Below, piece after piece: positions 51,778 through 60,059 of a stretch of 64,000 nt of DNA. Source of the stretch: JAUWKC01 sp035529895. GTDB lineage: Bacteria; Planctomycetota; Phycisphaerae; Sedimentisphaerales; Anaerobacaceae. Made by a program: the position numbers and the translations under genes. The stretch covers positions 62,001 to 126,000 of the forward strand of contig DATKVV010000041.1 in the NCBI GenBank assembly GCA_035529895.1. Reading direction: 5' to 3'. The notes under the pieces are model-generated. The model saw only the letters and a program-made list of their open reading frames with translations. It was not told the origin of the DNA and ran no database searches. Position 1 is the first letter of the stretch, and the number at the start of each line of letters is the position of its first letter.

Positions 51778-53166
51778 TTATTGTGTCCCTTCGAGCCAGT
51801 GCTGACAGAATATTCTCACGTCGGCCCAATCGACGACCCCGGAAAGGTCAACGTCGGCCCGGTCGCAGTCGTTTGAATTGCCGCAGTTGCTGTCCTGCCA
51901 GCGGTCGGCCAGGTATGAATAGTCAACCAGATCGACGCCATCCGGGCAAAGCAGGTCCCCTTTAGTGAACTCCCACGAAAGGAGCGGATAACTTACCCCA
52001 TCGACGCACATCCGCCAGGTGTCTTCCGTGCCGTTGGCAACCTCGCCGACAAAATCCCAACCGGCGTCGGTAAAAGTACTTTCTGTCATCATCTCCGCGG
52101 AGCTCCTTCCTTTGGCATTATCACAGCCAGTTCCACCATACAATTGAGCCCCGCACATATTATTGCGGCCGCTGCTTTCAGTCTCCCAAAAACAAGCATT
52201 GTCAATAGCACCTTCGACGTTAACTCCCAATAAGCCCCCGACATATTCGTTTCCCGAAACTCTGCCGGTGCTGGAAGACTTTGTTATATAGCTAAGATTG
52301 TCGTTCCCTACCAGTCCACCAACATTTTTATCTCCCGAGACCGTGCAAGTCGAATAACTGTTCTCAACAATCCTACCCTGATATAGGACATCCCCATGCA
52401 GACCTACAAGCCCCCCGGCATCAATGCCTCCAGAAACACTCCCACTGCTAAACGATTGACGGATTGTACCCCAATTCGTACCGACCAATCCCCCTGTCAT
52501 GTCCCCTCCAACGACAACGACAGACATTCCACCACAATCTCTTATGGCCCCTCTGCTTAGGCCTGCTAGCCCCCCTGCACCTTTACCCGATCCAGAAACC
52601 TTTCCTGTGTAGCAGCAGGACTCTAATATCCCACCATCAACCAATCCGACCAGCCCTCCGACATATGAATGCCCCATAACGCAGGCACCGCTAACCCCGC
52701 AGGCCACGATACCTCCACTTTCCATATATCCGACCAGACTGCCGACCTTATCATAGCCATTGATATTCGGGTCCCTCAAAATGAGCCTCTTGATCGACAC
52801 ATTTCCGGCTATCCAACGAAATAGGCCGATATAATTGTTACCTGTCGGCCCATAACTGAAGTTCGAAAGTGTATGGCCATTACCGTCAAAAACACCAGTG
52901 AATTTCGTGGTGATGTTGCCAATGATATTGAACTGCGTGCCGGTATAAGCCGCCAGACTAATATCAGTGACCTCCACAAAATGTTTGTTCCAGTCGCCCG
53001 GGTTGGCCCCTATTGTTTGCATATCGTTTGGTGTAGCTATTCTGTACGGGTCGTTCGCCTCGCCCGTCCCGCCGGAGTATTTCGCAAAAGATACACCTGC
53101 CGACAAAAGCACCGCCCACAGTATGCTAATCGTCCTGATTCTGTCCGACCCGCCATCCCCGCTCAT
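51778..53166 (-). CDS. Secreted GLUG-motif protein with C-terminal dockerin-like repeats
   Basis: About 462 residues from the ATG at 53166 (GAGGAG upstream), which begins a signal sequence (residues 8-28, ISILWAVLLSAGVSFA). It opens with GGTGEANDPYRIATPNDM, the usual start of GLUG proteins, then a run of six or more GLUG-type repeats (YVGGLVG, GAGGLAG, MTGGLVG, DAGGLVG, NVGGLVG, YVGGLLG), a right-handed beta-helix or adhesin-like fold. The C-terminus has a pair of calcium loops (CPDGVDLVDYSYLADRW, ADVDLSGVVDWADVRIF) resembling dockerin repeats. Likely an adhesive, surface-exposed protein. Flanked by 53-bp direct repeats. Confidence 0.9.
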   Translation of the reverse strand: MSGDGGSDRIRTISILWAVLLSAGVSFAKYSGGTGEANDPYRIATPNDMQTIGANPGDWNKHFVEVTDISLAAYTGTQFNIIGNITTKFTGVFDGNGHTLSNFSYGPTGNNYIGLFRWIAGNVSIKRLILRDPNINGYDKVGSLVGYMESGGIVACGVSGACVMGHSYVGGLVGLVDGGILESCCYTGKVSGSGKGAGGLAGLSRGAIRDCGGMSVVVVGGDMTGGLVGTNWGTIRQSFSSGSVSGGIDAGGLVGLHGDVLYQGRIVENSYSTCTVSGDKNVGGLVGNDNLSYITKSSSTGRVSGNEYVGGLLGVNVEGAIDNACFWETESSGRNNMCGAQLYGGTGCDNAKGRSSAEMMTESTFTDAGWDFVGEVANGTEDTWRMCVDGVSYPLLSWEFTKGDLLCPDGVDLVDYSYLADRWQDSNCGNSNDCDRADVDLSGVVDWADVRIFCQHWLEGTQ

Positions 53167-53289
53167 TGTTAGTTTCTCCTCACCTTTATTCGCCCCCCAG
53201 TACTCTGGCACATTATATCAAACCGCACAGGTTATTTGAAGCAAAAAAAAACATGCGCAAAAGCTGTTTCCGTCGTCTTTATTTTAGCC

Positions 53290-53342
53290 GACATTTCCCA
53301 TATGGCGTCATAAGCACTACTCCTGCACGCTATGGCCTCTAA
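53290..53342. repeat. 53-bp direct repeat, copy 2
   Basis: Second copy of the repeat at 51598-51650, same orientation, 1,692 bases apart. The distal 17 bases (GCACGCTATGGCCTCTA) are identical in both copies. Confidence 0.85.
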
Positions 53343-53364
53343 TAGCACAATATGCGGTTCAATT

Positions 53365-53520
53365 TCAACGCCTCTGATCGTCAACCAGGCCAAAATTACT
53401 GTCAGAAAGGCCCAAAAACATGTCAAGTCGTTGGAAATCCAGCATTTTGGTTGTTTTTCGACCTACCTTGACCAGCGATTTCTCGTCACCTGCTCGGATT
53501 TTCCATTCGCTGGCGGTCAT
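53365..53520 (-). CDS. Small ORF coupled to the transposase remnant; diverged copy of the 54838 element
   Basis: 51 residues, starting in an ATGA overlap with the stop of the IS1380 transposase fragment. The peptide contains GRKTTKMLDFQRLDMFLGL. A second copy of this DNA and peptide lies at 54838-54950, where it reads CRKNAKMLDLRRIRAFAGL. The shared pattern RKxxKMLDxxRxxxFxGL across two diverged copies suggests that it once encoded a peptide. No family is recognised. It may be a passenger or flank of the insertion sequence. Confidence 0.45.
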   Translation of the reverse strand: MTASEWKIRAGDEKSLVKVGRKTTKMLDFQRLDMFLGLSDSNFGLVDDQRR

Positions 53521-54026
53521 CCTGCCCTCGCAAGTTCCGGGGCGGCTCTCAACCGCCCAATTCGGTCAAGGATTTCGTGAAAAAGTACCCTCGGCACAGC
53601 CGCTTCAGCCATCTGGAATATCACATATCTCGAATGCCTCGCCACTTTTGCACCGATTTTTACCAGCTTCTCTTTGAGTGTCCTCAGCGACCAGTCCTTT
53701 ACTGTCTTCGGTAAACCCAACCTCCGCAGAAAATTGCCGAGATTGTAAGCTACGGCAAATAGTTGGAGCCGAACCTGATTATCCACAAAATCATGGCAGG
53801 AAAGGCCAGTCCAGTTCAATGCGTATTTGCCTTCCTTAATCCACTGTTCTGCTGTCCCACGCTTGTTATAGAACTTCACCACATTGCTGGACTTCCGGCG
53901 AAGATTAGTCACGATAAAACCAACTCTGGGGAACAATTCTTCTGCGTGCCATTCGACTTTCGCAACGACTTTTCGGGATTTGCTCCAACTGGCCGCCTGA
54001 TAGCGAAAGCTATGGTAAATGGGCAT
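53517..54026 (-). pseudogene. IS1380-family transposase, C-terminal remnant
   Basis: 169 residues in frame. From about residue 6 it reads as the end of an IS1380 DDE transposase: FRYQAASWSKSRKVVAKVEWH, ELFPRVGFIVTNL, NKRGTAEQWIKEGKYAL (with the catalytic Glu region), SCHDFVDNQVRLQLFAVAYNLGNFLRRL. Full transposases of this family have about 430-500 residues, so the N-terminal two-thirds, with two catalytic Asp residues, are missing. The upstream side runs directly into the end of the GNAT gene. No terminal inverted repeats could be identified. Confidence 0.85.
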
Positions 54027-54053
54027 TTGCTATTTGCTGCCGAACGTCGAGGA

Positions 54054-54602
54054 TCAGGCGCGCTGTAAAGCGTCGCCTGAACCCTCTTGTTGGCCATCTG
54101 CTTTGAATGCTTCGTGGAAAGTGACGGTGCCCTGCGGAGTATGCCCGTCGAAAGACAGAGCGAAGAAGACCTCTTGTGGCACTCCTTCATGCACAAGTCC
54201 CGACATGTTCTTGAACCCGAATCTCCTGTAGTAATCCGGATGTCCCACGAGACAGCATCCTTGAGCATTCATACTTTTCAGCCGTGACAGCCCTTCCAGT
54301 ATCAGGGCTTTGCCAATGCCCTGCCGCTGATACTCCGGCAGCACCGAAACAGGTCCGAGGCCGTACCAGTTCTGAGCGCCGTCCGAAATGGTCACGCCAG
54401 AGAAGGCAATATGCCCTACCACACGGCCATCCACTTCAGCGACGAGCGATAATGTTAGGGCCTTGGCGACACGTAGCGCCGCGATGATGAACTGCTCCGT
54501 GTGATTGCTGATCTCCAGGGTCCTAAACGCGGCAACGGTCACCTCGGTTATTGCACTCACATCGCCATCGGTTTCGCTCCTGATGACAATCTTCGGTTTC
54601 AT
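54054..54602 (-). CDS. GNAT family N-acetyltransferase
   Basis: About 182 residues from the ATG at 54602. AAGGAGG lies 15 bases and GAGG 4 bases upstream; a much longer upstream frame has no acetyltransferase similarity. The GNAT fold is clear: VIRSETDGDVSAITEV, LVAEVDGRVVGHIAFSGV, then the acetyl-CoA motif LGPVSVLPEYQRQGIGKALI and GCCLVGHPDYYRRFGF. It belongs to the YhbS-like group of unknown substrate. It lies between two copies of the decayed element and beside the transposase remnant, so it may be cargo. Confidence 0.88.
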   Translation of the reverse strand: MKPKIVIRSETDGDVSAITEVTVAAFRTLEISNHTEQFIIAALRVAKALTLSLVAEVDGRVVGHIAFSGVTISDGAQNWYGLGPVSVLPEYQRQGIGKALILEGLSRLKSMNAQGCCLVGHPDYYRRFGFKNMSGLVHEGVPQEVFFALSFDGHTPQGTVTFHEAFKADGQQEGSGDALQRA

Positions 54603-54837
54603 AGGCCTCTTATTTTTCCTCCTTACTGGCCAACAATAATTATATGGATCCACATAAGATGCGGGATTGGTCGTTTCTAACCATATAAGACGCCTTCGAA
54701 TTTCCTGCCAAAGGCGCGCTAAAGCTTTTATCATCAATAGCTTGCCGATCATCCATCCATTTATTCGGGCATGTTATGCGGGTCAGCATAAGAACCCCCT
54801 TTTCAAAGCCCGTCCACGGGGCTCTGGACGCCTGAAG

Positions 54838-54950
54838 GCCCGCAAATGCCCTAATTCGCCGCAAATCAAGCATTTTGGCGTTTTTTCGACACACTTCGAG
54901 CGGCGATTCCTCCTCAGTGATGCGGGTTCCCCTGTGAACCGTATCCACCC
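54838..54950. repeat. Second, diverged copy of the 53365-53520 element
   Basis: About 105 bases align in the same orientation with 53410-53515. The best core is AGCATTTTGG-x-GTTTTTTCGAC (plus strand). A minus-strand frame through it continues from 55098 to 54640, giving a peptide whose middle (ESPLEVCRKNAKMLDLRRI) resembles the first copy. The rest of that frame has no recognisable domain. Confidence 0.6.
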
Positions 54951-55321
54951 ACATACCGGGAACACTCATCAGAAACGCCAGATTCTCTGGCTGAGCCAGT
55001 ATCTCTGTTTCAAATCTGCTCATAACGCTGATAGAAGCAGCTGAACGTTCCACGGCTCTGCCGCCCGCAACATGTCGCATTGCGGGATCAAGAGCCAAAC
55101 GCTCGGCGTCATTCGTATCGTCGTTATACTATCAAAATCCTGTCGATTTGTCACGAACTACTTGGGAAATCCGGGGTCGAAGCAAATTGGATGGGCGTCC
55201 GTTTATCCGGACCAAATTGAGCGGTTATTATCACCTTTTGCGACCGGCAGGAATCGCTTGTCTGAGGCCGGAGCGTCTGGTAAACTTCGGCTTGAACGCT
55301 TAAAGCTGTAAGGAGCGCGCT
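54951..55321. other. Intergenic stretch with no recognised gene
   Basis: About 370 bases between the second element copy and the ABM-domain gene. Short frames exist in both directions but none shows a domain or ribosome-binding site. Probably debris plus the promoter of the next gene (TAAGGAG lies just before it). Confidence 0.4.
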
Positions 55322-55630
55322 ATGTACATAGTCCATGTTTTTGTCCATGTTAAGCCCGACCGGGTTGAAGCTTTCCGGGCCGCCACACTTGAAAACGCGC
55401 TTAACAGTTTGACAGAACCGGGTATTGCGCGATTCGATGTCATCCAGCAGCGGGACGACCCTTCGCGTTTTGTGCTGGTTGAAGTCTATCGCACCTCAGA
55501 TGACCCGGCCCGGCACAAGGAGACCGCGCATTACAGGAAATGGCGGGATACTGTGGCCGATATGATGGCTGAACCGCGCACCAGTGTCAAATATACCGAC
55601 GTGTTTTCCGGCGCGCAAGGGTCGGATTAA
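55322..55630 (+). CDS. Antibiotic biosynthesis monooxygenase (ABM) domain protein
   Basis: 102 residues, a single ferredoxin-like ABM domain: YIVHVFVHVKPDRVEAF, then NALNSLTEPGIARFDVIQQ, and VEVYRTSDDPARHKETAHYRKW with its conserved His pair. TAAGGAG precedes the ATG. LsrG and YgiN-like members act as small quinol monooxygenases or isomerases. It begins immediately upstream of the Fe-ADH gene (31 bases), so the two probably form an operon for a small carbonyl compound. Confidence 0.9.
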   Translation: MYIVHVFVHVKPDRVEAFRAATLENALNSLTEPGIARFDVIQQRDDPSRFVLVEVYRTSDDPARHKETAHYRKWRDTVADMMAEPRTSVKYTDVFSGAQGSD

Positions 55631-55661
55631 CCGGAGCATTTTGTGTTTAGCTGGGGTAATA

Positions 55662-56816
55662 ATGAGATTTGAATTCGCGACCGCCGCACGCATCATTTTC
55701 GGCGATGGGACAATCCAGCAAGCAGCCCCATTGGCGGCCGAGATGGGACGCCGTGCTTTTCTCATAACAGACAACGTAGCCGAACGCGCCGGCCCGCTTC
55801 TTGAGCGCCTGAGCGAGCACGGAATTGAGTGCGTCACCTTTGAGGTGCAGTGCGAGCCGACGACGACCATAGTCAAGGCCGGCACGGCCCAGGCGCGCCG
55901 GGCCGAAAGCGATTTGGTCGTCGGCATCGGCGGCGGCAGCGTGATAGATACGGGCAAGGCGGTTGCCGCGATGCTGACGAATCCCGGAGAACTGGAGGAT
56001 TACCTGGAGGTGGTCGGTCGCGGTGAGCCGCTCAAGCAGCGTCCGGCGCCCTGTATCGCAATTCCGACCACGGCGGGAACAGGCGCTGAGGTCACGCGCA
56101 ACGCGGTGCTCGGCGTACCCGAACATGGGGTCAAAGTGAGCATGCGCAGCCCCTTGATGCTGCCTCGTCTGGCTGTGGTTGACCCTGAGTTGACTTATTC
56201 GATGCCCCCTTCTGTAACCGCCAGCACCGGCCTGGATGCGCTAACGCAGCTTATGGAAGCTTATGTTTCCAACGCGGCAAACCCGCTGACAGACGGCATC
56301 TGCCGAGAGGGTATGAAACGGGCGGCAGCTTCCTTGCGACAAGCCTGCGAAGACGGCGGCAACAGGGCTGCGCGCGAAGGGATGGCCCTGGCCAGTCTGT
56401 TTGGCGGATTGGCCCTGGCCAATGCGAGACTCGGCGCCGTGCACGGCTTCGCCGGCCCGCTGGGGGGTATGATTTCCGCTCCCCATGGTGTGATATGCGC
56501 CAGGCTTCTGCCTTATGTTATGCAGGCCAACGTAAAGGCGCTGCAGAGCCGTGCAGCCGACTCGCTGGCGTTGGGACGCTATGATGAAATAGCCCGGCTC
56601 CTGACGGGAATACCCACAGCACGAGCACAAGAGGGTGTCGTGTGGGTACAGAATCTCTGCGAGGCCCTGAAAGTGCCGGGCCTCGCCGAGTTTGGACTTG
56701 AAGAACACGATCTTCCAGCCGCGGTAGCCAAGTCGCAGAAGGCCAGCAGCATGAAGGGTAATCCGATTACATTGACCGCAGACGAATTAACAGCAATCCT
56801 GAAAAAGGCCCTTTAG
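55662..56816 (+). CDS. Iron-containing alcohol dehydrogenase
   Basis: About 384 residues from the ATG at 55662, after the ABM stop; a start inside the ABM gene would add 26 unrelated residues. NAD(P)-binding GGGSVIDTGKA and substrate/metal segments PTTAGTGAEVT, STGLDALTQLMEAYVS and the histidine region VHGFAGPLGGMISAPHGVICA are intact. Group III Fe-ADHs reduce aldehydes or oxidise alcohols such as 1,2-propanediol or butanol. The partner with an ABM protein suggests detoxification or fermentation, but the substrate is unknown. Confidence 0.93.
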   Translation: MRFEFATAARIIFGDGTIQQAAPLAAEMGRRAFLITDNVAERAGPLLERLSEHGIECVTFEVQCEPTTTIVKAGTAQARRAESDLVVGIGGGSVIDTGKAVAAMLTNPGELEDYLEVVGRGEPLKQRPAPCIAIPTTAGTGAEVTRNAVLGVPEHGVKVSMRSPLMLPRLAVVDPELTYSMPPSVTASTGLDALTQLMEAYVSNAANPLTDGICREGMKRAAASLRQACEDGGNRAAREGMALASLFGGLALANARLGAVHGFAGPLGGMISAPHGVICARLLPYVMQANVKALQSRAADSLALGRYDEIARLLTGIPTARAQEGVVWVQNLCEALKVPGLAEFGLEEHDLPAAVAKSQKASSMKGNPITLTADELTAILKKAL

Positions 56817-57337
56817 GCAAATTGAGCCATGCAGGTCCGGCCGGATTCCCTTGCCATCCCCCAGAATTCATCACACCGACGTCCGGGCGTACCTTGGTAT
56901 TTTGACCCGATGGCACCCTTATCATCCGCCTAATGACTCTTGGCTAAATCCTTCACATTAGCTTTTCGCCCGGCTGTTTTTCTATTTCTCAAGCAGGTTA
57001 TTAGGGAATTCCCCCATATAAATAAGAGTAGTTTAACTGGCAGAAAAAATGGGTTCTACCCCGATTTACAGAAATAGAACTATTATTATTATCGTTCGAA
57101 GTAAAGATAAAGGATGTTTGAACAGTGTAGGCAAAGCTGAAAAATATAGGGACTAATATGGCACATAACTCATCACCCTCCTCCTCCGAAGCCGGGTTTG
57201 ACAGCCACGCACACACGTGGCTGCCCAACCTGGCAGAAAACAGACGCAGTAATGGGATACTGCGATTAGGATAAATTATGGGCAGTTAAACAGGACGGCG
57301 AATATTTTGCCTTCTCCAGCATCGGAAGGAATCGAAA
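56817..57337. other. Long intergenic region upstream of csrA with a perfect hairpin
   Basis: 521 bases without a confident gene. It contains an 8-bp perfect stem, CAGCCACG (57202-57209) with CGTGGCTG (57216-57223), loop CACACA, 115 bases before csrA. A 38-codon frame at 57158-57274 that covers the hairpin was judged weak. The 5' half is AT-rich and may hold the csrA promoter. Confidence 0.5.
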
Positions 57338-57520
57338 ATGTTGGTCTTGAGCAGGTGCAAGGATGAGTCGATTATGGTTGGCGAAGACGTGGAAGTGACG
57401 ATAGTTGACGTGCGTGGCAACAATGTTCGGCTGGGGATAACTGCCCCAAGGTCAATACCGGTCCACCGAAAGGAAGTATACGAGGCTATTCATCACAAGA
57501 AAGTTGATAAAACGAAGTAG
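57338..57520 (+). CDS. csrA: Carbon storage regulator CsrA
   Basis: 60 residues, the normal size. MLVLSRCKDESIMVG at the start, VTIVDVRGNNVRLGI in the middle and AP.SIPVHRKEVYEAI near the end are all conserved, including the RNA-binding Arg and Leu of the first strand. CsrA binds GGA-containing hairpins in mRNA leaders and controls motility, biofilm and carbon use. A GGAAGG-like site precedes its ATG. It leads a run of small regulator and redox genes. Confidence 0.97.
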   Translation: MLVLSRCKDESIMVGEDVEVTIVDVRGNNVRLGITAPRSIPVHRKEVYEAIHHKKVDKTK

Positions 57521-57550
57521 ATGATGTTTCACACCGTAGAAGGAGGGCTC

Positions 57551-57904
57551 ATGAGGGTTGCAGTAACATCAACCGGAACAACGCTTGAGCATTACGTGGG
57601 AACAAGGGTTAATCGCTGTGGATACTTATTGATTGTTGATACCGATACAATGCGGTACCAAGCGCTGCAGAATCCTGTTGTTGCCTTGAGCGGGCCTGCA
57701 GCGGGGAAAATGTTCGCGCAGCTTATGCTGCGAGAAGACGTACGCGCCATTTTGGCCGGAGGATGCGGTTCCGACGTGCTTAAGGTGCTCGGCGACGCCG
57801 GCATCCAAGTACTTATTGGTGTGAGCGGTTCGGTTCGCAGGGCCGTTGAGCAGTTTAGAAATTCTTATCATTCTATGGCGCCTCAACAAATGACGCCGAA
57901 GTAA
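57551..57904 (+). CDS. NifB/NifX-type dinitrogenase iron-molybdenum cofactor family protein
   Basis: About 117 residues from the ATG at 57551, where AGGAGGG is upstream. The fold begins RVAVTSTGTTLEHYVG, then a FVVD-like LLIVDTDT strand and AGGCGSDVLKVLGDAGI, followed by IGVSGSVRRAVEQF. It matches the stand-alone NifX-like domain that binds metal clusters and is found in many non-fixers. There are no nif genes here. It lies between csrA and a response regulator. Confidence 0.85.
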   Translation: MRVAVTSTGTTLEHYVGTRVNRCGYLLIVDTDTMRYQALQNPVVALSGPAAGKMFAQLMLREDVRAILAGGCGSDVLKVLGDAGIQVLIGVSGSVRRAVEQFRNSYHSMAPQQMTPK

Positions 57905-57908
57905 GTTG

Positions 57909-58361
57909 ATGGGAAGGCAGCAAGCAGGGGTGGGTGATAGTGAAAACAGGGTCAGAATCTTGATTGTAGATGACCATCCTGTTGTGCGTCGAGGATTAGC
58001 AGAGCTTATCGGCCAGGAATCCGACCTTGTAGTCACCGGCGAGGCCGAAAATGCCCAACAGGCTCTGGAATCAGTCGGAAAACAACAGTTTGATTTGGCG
58101 ATTATCGATATCTCTCTTTCCGGCACGAACGGCGTCGAGCTTACTGAAAAGGTAAAATCGGAATATCCTGATCTTCCTGTGTTAATACTTACTATGCACG
58201 AAGAGTTGGTATACGCTGAACGTGCTTTTCGAGCAGGGGCCAGAGGTTACGTTACCAAACATGAGGCCGCTGAAACGGTCATAACCGCCATCCGCCTCGT
58301 AATCAACGGCCATAAATACATCAGCCGCAGAATCAATAGACTGCGTGCAACAAAGTTGTGA
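57909..58361 (+). CDS. Receiver-only response regulator (NarL type, HTH missing)
   Basis: About 150 residues. The receiver is complete: ILIVDDHPVV acidic pair, Asp in LAIIDISLSG, Thr in LILTMHEE and Lys in GYVTKHEA. The linker INGHKYIS, typical before a LuxR-type HTH, is present, but the protein ends at NRLRATKL where the HTH should begin. It may act by protein interaction. An unusual TTG precedes the ATG used. A hairpin follows the stop, then a second receiver gene. Confidence 0.88.
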   Translation: MGRQQAGVGDSENRVRILIVDDHPVVRRGLAELIGQESDLVVTGEAENAQQALESVGKQQFDLAIIDISLSGTNGVELTEKVKSEYPDLPVLILTMHEELVYAERAFRAGARGYVTKHEAAETVITAIRLVINGHKYISRRINRLRATKL

Positions 58362-58368
58362 CGATTAC

Positions 58369-58401
58369 AATCCCTGACCACTGTGCTGAAGGTCAGGGAT
58401 T
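58369..58401. terminator. Perfect 11-bp hairpin between two receiver genes
   Basis: AATCCCTGACC (58369-58379), an 11-base loop, GGTCAGGGATT (58391-58401). There is no T run after it, so it may be a terminator of another kind or an mRNA-stability element. Confidence 0.55.
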
Positions 58402-58433
58402 CCTGCAGCCGCAAAATAAAGTAAATATTGACT

Positions 58434-58913
58434 ATGACAACCGCGAACTCGGAAAGAACAGATCTGGCCGGCGCAAAAACCAGCTTGGAAACTGACGCCA
58501 GCCAGAGGGCCGCAATCTTAATTGTTAACGACCATGCCGGATTACGTAACGGATTGATGCGGCTTATCGGTCAAGAAGGCGAAGTCGGTGTTTGTATCCA
58601 GGCCGGCGGCGCCGGCCAGGCCCTCGAAACCATCGACAACCACCAAATAGATCTGGTCATCGTTGACATCTCTAAAGCCAACCCCGCTGGAATCGAGCTC
58701 ACTCAGGAAATCAGGTTGAGGTGCCCAAATCTGCCTCTTCTGACTCTTTCTATAGATGATGACCTGCTCCGCGAGCAACTGCTCTCATTGGACGCGGACC
58801 AGGGGTATCTTGCCGCTCGGCAAGCCGGTGAACAAATCATTGCCGCCATCCGATATGTCCAATTATTATTGAGAAGTCGGTTGGGAGGTTTTACAGTTCT
58901 TGTCAAAATCTGA
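58434..58913 (+). CDS. Degenerate receiver-domain protein
   Basis: About 159 residues with a receiver-like fold, probably a diverged duplicate of the preceding one. Start motif is ILIVNDHAG (the first Asp has become Asn), the phospho-acceptor Asp is kept in LVIVDISKA, LTLSIDDD has Ser for Thr, and the invariant Lys has become Ala in GYLAARQAGE. The HTH is again absent. This pattern suggests loss of phosphotransfer signalling. The first ATG after a TTG is chosen; no clear ribosome-binding site is seen. Confidence 0.75.
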   Translation: MTTANSERTDLAGAKTSLETDASQRAAILIVNDHAGLRNGLMRLIGQEGEVGVCIQAGGAGQALETIDNHQIDLVIVDISKANPAGIELTQEIRLRCPNLPLLTLSIDDDLLREQLLSLDADQGYLAARQAGEQIIAAIRYVQLLLRSRLGGFTVLVKI

Positions 58914-58925
58914 GGGAACGGAAAA

Positions 58926-59453
58926 ATGCCAAAATTAGGGCAAAGTTTTGCAAAAGTGGCCTTTATCTCGTCCTTCTTGCCGAGCAAATGTGCAATTGCC
59001 ACTTTCACCTCGGACTTAAGCAAAAATCTGCGACTGGCTGGCGGGGAAGACTTTGAACCGGCCGTTTTTGTTATCCGGTCCGACCCCGCCCAGAACTACC
59101 AAAAACCGGTGAAATTTAGGATGCACCGGGATATCAGATACGATTTTCTCGCCGCCGCCAACTACATCAATCTTGGTGGCGGGGACATTGTCTCGGTGCA
59201 GCACGAGTTTGGACTGTTCGGCGCCGAGGCCGGCTGCTATCTGAACCTCCTGCTCAAAAGGTTAAGAAAGCCGGTGACAACAACTTTGCATACAGTACTG
59301 GAAAAACCATCGGCCGCCTCCTTTGATGCCTTGGCTCGCGTGTGCCCCACTTCGGACACCGTGGTGCTTATGAACAAAAGGGGTCTCAGAATGCTGCGGA
59401 AAATCTACAGCGTGCCCGGGGACAAAATCAGCCTGGTTCCTCACTTGCAATAA
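58926..59453 (+). pseudogene. Glycosyltransferase family 4, N-terminal half only
   Basis: 175 residues. It reads VAFISSFLPSKCAIATFTSDL, then DIVSVQHEFGLFGAEAG and KPVTTTLHTVLEKPS, which are the N-terminal acceptor domain of GT4 glycosyltransferases. The chain stops at KISLVPHLQ, exactly where the C-terminal sugar-nucleotide domain (starting VPHG) should begin. It therefore lacks the donor-binding half and is most likely inactive. It begins 13 bases after the degenerate receiver gene. Confidence 0.75.
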
Positions 59454-59587
59454 CGCTGAAAATGAAAACACCGGTTGCCGGGACACGGCTGAATAAGACC
59501 GCCGCGAGAAACAAAGCCCCGCCTCTATGAAACGCTTGGTGCGCGGGACACAAAGGTCAAAAATATTCACAGAAAGGAGTGTGAAAA

Positions 59588-59986
59588 ATGACGAGTCATG
59601 TAGCCTCTGCACTTCAGTGTGAAGAAAATCTGTTCTGCGGGGTCAATACCGTCAAAGACATGAAGAATATGACCGACCTCGAAAAGAAGCATCTGCCCGT
59701 TATCACCGCCCCCAAAAAGGTCGGGAAAGGTGAATGCTTTGAAATTATGGTGGAGGTCGGCAAGCTCATGACGCATCCGAACGAGCCGGGCCACTTCATC
59801 GAGTTCGCTGAGCTATACGCCGACCATACCTATCTCGCCAGGGTCGACTTTACGGCCAGAACAACCTGCCCGATTATGAAGGTTTGCGCCGCGCTGGACC
59901 ATACCCACGGCAAGCTGCGGGCCTTTGCCCACTGCAACCTGCACGGGACATGGGAAGGCCGGGCCGACATTGAAGTTGCTGATTGA
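59588..59986 (+). CDS. Class II superoxide reductase (neelaredoxin-like)
   Basis: 132 residues. The SORL domain has the iron-site ligands: Glu-Lys-Lys-His (EKKHLPVI), HPNEPGHFIEF (His pair) and CNLHGTW (Cys and His) near the end. There is no N-terminal desulforedoxin domain, hence class II. It reduces superoxide to hydrogen peroxide without making oxygen and is typical of anaerobes. AAAGGAG precedes the ATG. It starts a run of redox genes to 63.3 kb. Confidence 0.93.
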   Translation: MTSHVASALQCEENLFCGVNTVKDMKNMTDLEKKHLPVITAPKKVGKGECFEIMVEVGKLMTHPNEPGHFIEFAELYADHTYLARVDFTARTTCPIMKVCAALDHTHGKLRAFAHCNLHGTWEGRADIEVAD

Positions 59987-60059
59987 CCGCGCCGCAGGGA
60001 CTGCCGGGCGGGGTGCCGGCTAAAGTCGCCGCCGGATAACGTGGGAACGGAGCCAAAAT

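Noticed and set aside
54603..54752. Fifty-residue N-terminal extension of the GNAT gene
   Set aside because: It has no acetyltransferase similarity, and ribosome-binding sequences sit just before the inner ATG at 54602.
57158..57274. 38-codon frame with AGGGAC upstream, covering the hairpin before csrA
   Set aside because: Low-complexity Ser-rich peptide with no known relative; the hairpin explains the sequence constraint equally well.
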